Shown here: positions 57,605-64,000 of the stretch, piece after piece | How positions within the stretch are numbered: the first letter of the stretch is position 1 | Layout of the letters: each line of letters starts with the position of its first letter | Assembly: GCF_002284565.1 (NCBI RefSeq) | Contig: NZ_NPKI01000006.1 | Coordinates: 24,282 to 88,281 of the forward strand | From: Mesorhizobium mediterraneum | Lineage (GTDB): Bacteria > Pseudomonadota > Alphaproteobacteria > Rhizobiales > Rhizobiaceae | DNA length: 64,000 nt | Direction: 5' to 3' | Made by a program: the position numbers and the translations under genes | The notes under the pieces: generated by a model | Databases searched by the model: none | What the model was told of the DNA's origin: nothing | Seen by the model: only the letters and a program-made list of their open reading frames with translations

Positions 57605-57991
57605 CTACTTCACAGGGTGGGCGGCGAGCCAATCCTGCATCTGCTTGATCTCGGCTTCCTGCGCCGCGATCACCGCTTCGGCCAGCTTGCGCATTTCCGG
57701 ATCCTTGCCATTGGCAAGCTCGACCTTGGCCATGTCAATCGCGGCCTGGTGATGCGGGATCATGCTGCGGGCGAAATCGATATCGGCATTGCCGGAATGC
57801 TCGATCGCCATCATGGCGGTGTGCATCTTGTCCATCGCCGCCTTGTAGCCGTCGGTTGAGGGGCTTTGCGCGCTCATCGCCCCCATGTCGTGTTTCATCT
57901 CCTGGGCTTGCGACGGAATGCTTTCGAGGAAAACGGCAAGCAGCATTCCCGCCGCCATCAGCAGCAGCACGATCTTCTTGGCCAAGGTCAT
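57605..57991 (-). CDS. DUF305 (CopM-like) secreted protein
   Basis: 128 residues. Signal peptide (KKIVLLLMAAGMLLAVFLE, cut near SQAQ) and a DUF305 four-helix domain with MIPHHQAAIDMAKVEL and a Met/His-rich start (MKHDMGAM). CopM, a cyanobacterial member, binds copper through such Met and His residues. AAGGAGATC precedes the ATG. It lies 43 bases downstream of the copper ATPase gene on the same strand, so both probably form one copper-response operon. Confidence 0.85.
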   Translation of the reverse strand: MTLAKKIVLLLMAAGMLLAVFLESIPSQAQEMKHDMGAMSAQSPSTDGYKAAMDKMHTAMMAIEHSGNADIDFARSMIPHHQAAIDMAKVELANGKDPEMRKLAEAVIAAQEAEIKQMQDWLAAHPVK

Positions 57992-58034
57992 TCATGATCT
58001 CCTTTTTGAACGAATTCCTATCTGGGGATTTCGC

Positions 58035-60539
58035 TCAGAGTTTCAACGTCCTGAGCCGCAACGCGTTGGTGATGACCGAAACCGAGGACAGGCTCATCGC
58101 CGCCGCCGCAAGCATTGGCGACAACAGCGTACCGGTGAGCGGATAGAGCACGCCGGCGGCGACCGGCACACCAAGCACGTTGTAGAGGAAGGCGAAGAAT
58201 AGATTCTGGCGGATGTTGCGGATCGTCGCCTGGGCGAGCGTGCGGGCCCGGACGATGCCGTTGAGATCGCCCTTGACCAGCGTGATCCCGGCGCTTTCGA
58301 CCGCGACATCGGCGCCGGTTCCCATGGCGATGCCGACGTCGGCGGCGGCCAGCGCCGGCGCGTCGTTGACACCGTCGCCGGCCATGGCGACGCCAGCGCC
58401 CCTGGCGCGCAACTCCTCGACCAGCGCGCTCTTCTGTTCCGGCAGCAGCCCGGCACGAACCTCGTCGATGCCGAGTTTGCTGGCGATGGCTTTCGCCGTG
58501 CGTTCGTTGTCACCGGTCGCCATGATGATCCTCAGGCCGCGCTCGTGCAGCGCCTTGATCGCCTCTGATGTCGTCGCCTTGATCGGGTCGGCGACGGCGA
58601 CAATGCCGGCCAGTTTGTTGCCGACGGCGACGAACATCGCAGTCTTGCCCTCGGTCTGCAGCGCCTCGGCGCTGGTCGAGACGGATGCGATATCGATGCC
58701 GAGATCGGCCATCATCGCAGCGTTGCCGAGCGCGACCTTCTTTCCCGACACCGTGCCGGAAACGCCCTTGCCGGTGACCGCCTCGAAACCGCCGGCGTCG
58801 GGGATCTCCACCCCACGCTCGCGGGCACCTTCGACGATTGCCTCGGCCAGCGGGTGCTCCGAGCCTTTTTCCAGGCCGGCGGCGAGTGCGAGGAGATCAT
58901 CTTCCGTCACGCCTTCGGCAGCGACGACGTCGGTCAATCTCGGCCGGCCTTCGGTCAATGTGCCGGTCTTGTCGACGATCAGCGTGTCGACCGAAGCAAA
59001 GCGTTCGAGCGCCTCCGCGTCCTTGATCAGCACGCCGGCATGCGCGCCGCGCCCTGTGGCGGTCATGATCGACATCGGCGTGGCAAGACCGAGCGCGCAA
59101 GGACAGGCGATGATCAGCACCGAGACCGCCGAGACGATGGCAAAGATCAGGCTGGGTTGCGGCCCGAAGATCGCCCAGGCGATGAACGCAACGATCGCAA
59201 CCACTACAACGGCCGGGACGAAATAGAAGGAAACGCGGTCGGCCAGACCCTGGATCGGCGCACGCGAACGCTGCGCCTTGGCGACGAGCTCGACGATCCG
59301 TGCCAGCGTGGTCTCAGCGCCGATCCTCTCGGCGCGCATGATCAGCGAACCGTTCTTGTTGAGCGTGCCGCCGGTGAGCGCGTCGCCTTCAGTCTTTTCG
59401 ACCGGCAGAGGCTCGCCTGACAGCATCGATTCGTCGATGGAAGAGCGGCCGTCCAGCACGATGCCGTCGACCGGCACCGCATCGCCGGGGCGGATGCGCA
59501 GGCGATCGCCGACCTTGACCGTGTCGAGCGGCACGTCGTTTTCGAAACCGTCCTCGCCAATCAGCCGAGCGGTCTTCGGCGCGAGGTCGAGCAGCGCGCG
59601 GATCGCCGAACCGGTTTTTTCACGGGCGCGCAATTCCAGCACCTGGCCGAGAAAAACCAGCGCCACGATGACGGCGGCCGCCTCGAAATAGACCGGCACC
59701 GTGCCCTCATGACCGCGGAACTGGTGCGGAAATATATCCGGGAACAGCGTGGCGACGACGCTGTAGAGATAGGCGGCGCCAACGCCGAGCGAGATCAGCG
59801 TCCACATGTTGGGACTGCGGTTGAGAACCGAATCCCAGCCGCGATGGAAGAAGGGAAAGGCAGCCCACAAGACAACCGGGCTCGCAAGCGCCAATTCCAC
59901 CCAGACCTTCGCCGAATCCTCGATGAAGGCGCTAAACGTCACGCCGAGCATCGGCGCCATGGCGAAGATCAGCAATGGCACGGACAACACGGCACTCACC
60001 CAGAAGCGCCTGGTGAAATCGACCAGTTCCGGGTTCGGCCCCTCATCGCCTGATGGTACACCCATCGGTTCCAGCGCCATGCCGCAGATCGGGCAGGCGC
60101 CTGGCTTGTCGCGGACGATTTCGGGATGCATCGGGCAGGTGTATTGCGTGCCTTTCGGCATCGCCTGAGGCTCTGGCTTGTCGCCAAGATACTTTGCCGG
60201 CTCCGCCTCGAATTTCACCTTGCAACCGGCCGAGCAAAAATAGAAGCCCTGGCCTTCATGGCGGGAAAAATGCTTCGCGGTGGCACGGTCGACATGCATG
60301 CCGCAGACCGGGTCGGTGGCCGTAAGGTACTTTTCCGGCTCGGCCGCAAATTTCGAACGGCAGCGCTCGCTGCAGAAATGATAGAGATGGCCGCCATGCT
60401 CGGCTGTCGGCTTGCCGACGGCCGGATCGACGGTCATGCCGCAGACCGGATCGCGAATGATGGCGTCGGCGACGGACGGAGCAGCTTTCGCCGAGCAGCA
60501 GCCGCTATGCGCGTGATGGTCGTTGTCGGAATGGGTCAT
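58035..60539 (-). CDS. copA: Copper-type P1B ATPase with tandem YHS domains
   Basis: 834 residues. The N-terminus lacks the usual GMxCxxC HMA domain. Instead it has a His/Cys start (DNDHHAHSGCC), two YHS domains (29-72 and 76-118, each with DPVCGM, FCS and a YL end) and a heavy-metal-binding CPMHPEI ... CPICGM domain at 132-158. The ATPase core follows: TGE loop SGEPLP near 374, CPC metal site at 479-481, DKTGT phosphorylation site at 523-527, and the HP and GDGVNDAPAL motifs. CPC and the context fit Cu(I) export. A MerR/CueR-type promoter precedes it. Confidence 0.93.
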   Translation of the reverse strand: MTHSDNDHHAHSGCCSAKAAPSVADAIIRDPVCGMTVDPAVGKPTAEHGGHLYHFCSERCRSKFAAEPEKYLTATDPVCGMHVDRATAKHFSRHEGQGFYFCSAGCKVKFEAEPAKYLGDKPEPQAMPKGTQYTCPMHPEIVRDKPGACPICGMALEPMGVPSGDEGPNPELVDFTRRFWVSAVLSVPLLIFAMAPMLGVTFSAFIEDSAKVWVELALASPVVLWAAFPFFHRGWDSVLNRSPNMWTLISLGVGAAYLYSVVATLFPDIFPHQFRGHEGTVPVYFEAAAVIVALVFLGQVLELRAREKTGSAIRALLDLAPKTARLIGEDGFENDVPLDTVKVGDRLRIRPGDAVPVDGIVLDGRSSIDESMLSGEPLPVEKTEGDALTGGTLNKNGSLIMRAERIGAETTLARIVELVAKAQRSRAPIQGLADRVSFYFVPAVVVVAIVAFIAWAIFGPQPSLIFAIVSAVSVLIIACPCALGLATPMSIMTATGRGAHAGVLIKDAEALERFASVDTLIVDKTGTLTEGRPRLTDVVAAEGVTEDDLLALAAGLEKGSEHPLAEAIVEGARERGVEIPDAGGFEAVTGKGVSGTVSGKKVALGNAAMMADLGIDIASVSTSAEALQTEGKTAMFVAVGNKLAGIVAVADPIKATTSEAIKALHERGLRIIMATGDNERTAKAIASKLGIDEVRAGLLPEQKSALVEELRARGAGVAMAGDGVNDAPALAAADVGIAMGTGADVAVESAGITLVKGDLNGIVRARTLAQATIRNIRQNLFFAFLYNVLGVPVAAGVLYPLTGTLLSPMLAAAAMSLSSVSVITNALRLRTLKL

Positions 60540-60573
60540 GCGGGAAAGGCCTCTCTGTCTCGATCTTGAGACT

Positions 60574-60604
60574 GAGGTAGTGCTTCCAGTGACTGGAAGG
60601 TCAA
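60574..60604 (-). promoter_or_regulatory. CueR/MerR-type copper-responsive promoter of copA
   Basis: Read on the minus strand: TTGACC (-35), a 19-base spacer, then TACCTC (-10). The spacer holds the perfect dyad CTTCCAGT-C-ACTGGAAG, the shape of CueR/HmrR sites. A long 19-bp spacer is the mark of MerR-family activation. No MerR-family gene is in the window. Confidence 0.8.
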
Positions 60605-60732
60605 GGGCCAATTTCAGCCTTTCGTGCCGTGGTGTATGCCGGGTGGGCCTGGGTCGGAAAAATCCCGCACCCAACCGCATCCATATGCTATGGACGCCAC
60701 CACTCTTGGCTAACCGCATCGATCCCGTTCAA

Positions 60733-61584
60733 ATGAAATGCCTGGTCATCAATCTCGATCGGTCCCGCGACAGGCTCGCCCATATGACGGCCGAGTTTGC
60801 CAGCCTCGGCGTTCAGTTCGAACGGGTTGCAGCGATCGACGCGCAGGATCGGCCGGACCTCGCCCGCATGCCGCTGCGTGTTAAGCGCAAGTCGTCGCTG
60901 CGCCTGGCCGACGCCGAGATCGCTTGTCTCCTCAGCCATAAAGCCTGCTGGGCAATCATCGCGGCCGGCGACGATGCCTACGGTGCCGTCTTCGAGGACG
61001 ACATCGTCTTTTCCGCAAAAGCCGGCGCGTTGCTTGCCGACACCGGCTGGATTCCGGTCGATGCCGATATCGTCAAGCTGGAGACATTCTTCAAGAAAAC
61101 CACGATCGCGCGCAAATACGTTTCTGCAGGCTGCGGCTTTTCCGTGTCCAGGCTTCACAGGATCCACATCGGGACAGCCGGCTACATAGTTTCGAGGCAG
61201 GCCGCGCACGACCTCATCGGTGCCACCGAGGATATCGGTATTCCGGTCGATCACGTCGTCTTCAATCCGCGCTTGGCAACATCGTCCAGCAAGACCATCT
61301 ATCAGCTTGTTCCAGCGCTGTGCGTCCAGGACCAGTTCCTGGGCGACAAGGCGATCGGGCTGCCAAGCCTGCTCAAATCGGAGCGGAGCGACCAGTGGGC
61401 TGCAATCGGCATGGTCAAAAGACACAAGAAGACCGGAGCCAACAAGATCAGGACCGAGGTCAAGCGGATCGTTGAGCAGATTTTCGACATCTGCCGGCTG
61501 CGGCAGGAGACGATCATCCCGTTCGACTATCGCGGAGAGCGTGTCCGTCCGCCCCATACCCAGCGCCGTGAAAACGCGCTATAG
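60733..61584 (+). CDS. Glycosyltransferase family 25 (LPS-type)
   Basis: 283 residues. Start MKCLVINLDRSRDRLAHM is the GT25 beginning; the acidic triad E88-D-D90 (AVFEDDIVFS) and GTAGYIVSRQAAH follow. GT25 enzymes add sugars (often galactose) to lipopolysaccharide or lipooligosaccharide in the inner membrane. No other surface-sugar gene is next to it. The ATG at 60733 has no clear ribosome site; ATGs upstream read through the copA promoter and are unlikely. Confidence 0.83.
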   Translation: MKCLVINLDRSRDRLAHMTAEFASLGVQFERVAAIDAQDRPDLARMPLRVKRKSSLRLADAEIACLLSHKACWAIIAAGDDAYGAVFEDDIVFSAKAGALLADTGWIPVDADIVKLETFFKKTTIARKYVSAGCGFSVSRLHRIHIGTAGYIVSRQAAHDLIGATEDIGIPVDHVVFNPRLATSSSKTIYQLVPALCVQDQFLGDKAIGLPSLLKSERSDQWAAIGMVKRHKKTGANKIRTEVKRIVEQIFDICRLRQETIIPFDYRGERVRPPHTQRRENAL

Positions 61585-61617
61585 ACGCCGCCGAAACGGC
61601 GAGGCCGATCTGCGCAC

Positions 61618-64000
61618 ATGGCAAGAATCTCTCTAAAGCTCGATGAACTGATCGACGGCGAAGCCTTGCGCCGCGAGATGACCGCGCTGACTGCGGCCAC
61701 GGCAGGCGACGGCTCCGGCAAAACTGCGCGCGCCGGTGTTCTCCAGCTTCTCAAGGGTAGGCTAGCAGCCGGCCGCACCGTTGCCGAACGCATGCTGATG
61801 GACGATGGCAGCGGCACCGCCTGCGCCGCCCGGCTGTCGCATCTCATGGACGAAATCATCCGCGCGCTCTACGATTTCGCCGCCACCCATGTCTATCGCG
61901 TCAAAAACCCGTCATCGGCCGAACGCATGGCCGTCGTCGCGGTCGGCGGCTATGGCCGCGGCACGCTGGCGCCGGGATCCGACATCGATCTCCTCTTCCT
62001 GCTGCCATACAAGCAGACGCCATGGGGCGAGCAGATCGTCGAATACATGCTCTACATGCTATGGGATCTGGGGCTGAAGGTCGGCCACGCCACCCGCAAC
62101 ATCGACGAATGCCTGCGGCAGTCGCGCACCGACATCACCATCCGCACCTCGATCCTGGAAGCGCGTTTCCTGTGGGGCGAGCGGAAGCTCTATGACGAGC
62201 TCTTGCAGCGTTTCGACCGCGAGGTGGTGCGCACGACCGGACCCGAATATGTGCAGGCCAAGCTTGCCGAACGCGACGAACGCCACGCCAAGGCCGGCGA
62301 AAGCCGCTATTTGGTCGAACCCAACGTCAAGGACGGCAAGGGCGGCCTGCGCGACCTGCAGACGTTGTTCTGGATCGGCAAATACTTCTACCGGGTGCGC
62401 ACCGGCGAGGAGTTGGTCGAAAAGGGCGTCTTCACCGACGGCGAATACAGGGAATTCCAGAAGGCCGAGGATTTCCTGTGGGCGGTGCGCTGCCACATGC
62501 ATTTCCTCACCGGCAAGGCCGAGGAACGGCTGCATTTCGACATCCAGCGCGAGATCGCCGAACGGCTGGGCTACACCACACATCCGGGCCTCTCGGCGGT
62601 CGAGCGCTTCATGAAGCACTACTTCCTCGTCGCCAAGGATGTCGGAGATCTCACCCGCATCTTCTGCGCTGCGCTCGAGGAGGAGCAGGCCAAGCATGTG
62701 CCGGGCTTCAACCGCATCTTCCTCACCTTCTCGCGCCGCAAGCGCAAGCTTGCCGGCACGTCTGATTTCATTATCGACAACCATCGCATCAACATCGCCG
62801 ACGACCAGGTGTTCGAGCGCGACCCGGTCAATCTCTTGAGGCTGTTCTGGTTCGCCGACAAGCATGGGCTTGAATTCCACCCCGATGCGCTGAAGCTTTT
62901 GACCCGTTCGCTCGGCCTCGTCGGCAAGGCACTCAGGCGCGACGAGGAAGCCAACCGGCTGTTCCTCGACATATTGACGTCGGACCGCAATGCCGAACTC
63001 AATCTCAGGCGCATGAACGAGGCGGGACTGCTGGGAAAGCTGATCCCGGATTTCGGCAAGATCGTCGCCATGATGCAGTTCTCGATGTACCACCATTACA
63101 CTGTGGACGAGCATTTGATCCGCTGCATCGGCGTGCTGGCCGAGATCGAGCGCGGCGACGGCGAAAAAACCCATCCGCTTTCCCACAAGCTGATGCCGGG
63201 GCTGAAGAAAAGCCGCGAGGCGCTCTATGTCGCGGTGCTTTTGCACGACATTGCCAAGGGGCGGCCGGAGGACCATTCCGAGGCGGGCGCCCGGATCGCG
63301 CGGCGCATCTGCCCGCATATGGGGCTATCGGCGGCCGACACCGAAACGGTCGCCTGGCTGGTCGAGAACCATCTCGTCATGTCGATGACGGCGCAGACCC
63401 GCGATCTCAACGACCGCAAGACGATCGAGGATTTCGCCGCGATCGTGCAGTCGGTCGAACGGCTGAAGCTGCTGCTCGTCCTCACCATCTGCGACATCAG
63501 AGGTGTCGGGCCGGGCGTTTGGAACGGCTGGAAGGGGCAGTTGCTGCGCACGCTCTACTACGAGACCGAATTGCTGTTGACCGGCGGGTTTTCGGAAGTG
63601 TCGCGTGCGATGCGCACCGCGGCTGCCCGCGAAAAGCTGGCCGAGGCGCTCGCCGATTGGCCGGAAAAGGCCCGCAAGCGCTATGTCGGCAAGCACTACG
63701 AGAATTATCTGCTGACGGTCGATCTCGCCGACCAGCTTCGCCACGCCGAATTCATCCGCGAGGCGGATGCGGCGGGCAAGAAGCTCGCCACCATGATCAA
63801 GACCCACCAGTTCGAGGCGGTGACCGAAATCACCGTGCTGGCGCAGGACCATCCCCGACTGCTTTCGGTCATTGCCGGCGCCTGTGTGGCGGCCGGCGGC
63901 AACATCGTCGATGCGCAGATCTTCACCACCTCCGATGGCCGCGCGCTGGACACGATCCTGATATCGAGGGAGTTCGACCGCGACGAAGACGAGCGCCGCC
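61618..64000 (+). CDS. glnD: Bifunctional uridylyltransferase/uridylyl-removing enzyme GlnD, 3' end off the window
   Basis: 794 codons are present of a usual length near 940 in rhizobia. GlnD adds UMP to PII proteins when nitrogen is short and removes it when glutamine is high. The nucleotidyltransferase motif [18 protein letters not shown] (110-127) and the HD domain pair H543-D544 ([15 protein letters not shown]) are intact. The first ACT domain starts near 735 ([20 protein letters not shown]) and runs off the edge; the second is not seen. Start at 61618; no strong ribosome site is seen. Confidence 0.95.
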   Translation, partial: MARISLKLDELIDGEALRREMTALTAATAGDGSGKTARAGVLQLLKGRLAAGRTVAERMLMDDGSGTACAARLSHLMDEIIRALYDFAATHVYRVKNPSSAERMAVVAVGGYGRGTLAPGSDIDLLFLLPYKQTPWGEQIVEYMLYMLWDLGLKVGHATRNIDECLRQSRTDITIRTSILEARFLWGERKLYDELLQRFDREVVRTTGPEYVQAKLAERDERHAKAGESRYLVEPNVKDGKGGLRDLQTLFWIGKYFYRVRTGEELVEKGVFTDGEYREFQKAEDFLWAVRCHMHFLTGKAEERLHFDIQREIAERLGYTTHPGLSAVERFMKHYFLVAKDVGDLTRIFCAALEEEQAKHVPGFNRIFLTFSRRKRKLAGTSDFIIDNHRINIADDQVFERDPVNLLRLFWFADKHGLEFHPDALKLLTRSLGLVGKALRRDEEANRLFLDILTSDRNAELNLRRMNEAGLLGKLIPDFGKIVAMMQFSMYHHYTVDEHLIRCIGVLAEIERGDGEKTHPLSHKLMPGLKKSREALYVAVLLHDIAKGRPEDHSEAGARIARRICPHMGLSAADTETVAWLVENHLVMSMTAQTRDLNDRKTIEDFAAIVQSVERLKLLLVLTICDIRGVGPGVWNGWKGQLLRTLYYETELLLTGGFSEVSRAMRTAAAREKLAEALADWPEKARKRYVGKHYENYLLTVDLADQLRHAEFIREADAAGKKLATMIKTHQFEAVTEITVLAQDHPRLLSVIAGACVAAGGNIVDAQIFTTSDGRALDTILISREFDRDEDERR

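Noticed and set aside
60733..61584. Lipopolysaccharide biosynthesis locus
   Set aside because: Only a single GT25 gene is present; neighbours are copper and nitrogen genes.
62059..63318. 419-codon minus-strand frame inside glnD
   Set aside because: Antisense shadow; glnD has clear NT and HD motifs in the other strand.

Overview
This window looks like chromosome of a high-GC alphaproteobacterium of the Rhizobiales, most likely Mesorhizobium or a close relative. The reasons are the overall protein make-up, the soluble NAD-linked formate dehydrogenase operon (fdsGBA-fdhD-fdsD), the malic enzyme - mutS - glnD order known from Sinorhizobium meliloti, and the many palindromic intergenic mosaic repeats. 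I see no rRNA, tRNA, CRISPR array, prophage, transposase or insertion sequence. Genes are dense on both strands, often with 1-11 base overlaps.

Layout. 1-6.1 kb holds a sugar-acid dehydratase cut at the left edge, a CoxG-like protein, the Fe-S carrier Mrp, a glyoxalase-fold protein, and a Pit phosphate transporter with its DUF47 partner. 6.2-13.4 kb is a LysR regulator followed by the whole formate dehydrogenase operon, with a 21-bp perfect dyad between them. 13.5-16.4 kb holds a three-part regulator (alpha/beta hydrolase, degenerate cyclase, LuxR helix-turn-helix) and three small genes. 16.5-23.4 kb (minus strand) is a ydcSTUV-patD putrescine-type uptake and oxidation operon with a LysR gene upstream. 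23.5-24.9 kb is an Rrf2 regulator and a thioredoxin-reductase-like flavoprotein. 24.9-32.1 kb is a DeoR-linked cluster of two choline-kinase-like phosphotransferases, a dimethylglycine/sarcosine dehydrogenase-like flavoprotein, a methyltransferase and a DMT-family exporter/permease.

32.2-45.4 kb is a mixed block: a small lipoprotein, a cytosine-deaminase-like amidohydrolase, an MsbA-like ABC exporter, ilvD, a PhnB-like protein, prfC, an FAD oxidoreductase, an amidase, an Lrp regulator, dut and a HAD phosphatase. 45.4-51.2 kb carries a secreted unknown, an isocitrate lyase/PEP mutase family enzyme fused translationally to a trans-3-hydroxy-L-proline dehydratase-like enzyme, an EI24/CysZ-like membrane protein, a PfkB kinase and a Cys/His-rich secreted unknown. 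51.3-64 kb holds malic enzyme, mutS and glnD (cut at the right edge), with an aldo/keto reductase, DUF305 protein, copper P-type ATPase and GT25 glycosyltransferase sitting between mutS and glnD.

The most useful second-look items are the degenerate-cyclase LuxR regulator and the small operon beside it, the copper ATPase with tandem YHS domains behind a textbook 19-bp-spacer MerR/CueR-type promoter, the choline-kinase/demethylase cluster, the Mrp protein without its usual CxxC, the regulator-linked dyads, and two 160-bp elements with near-perfect ~47-51 bp inverted arms.
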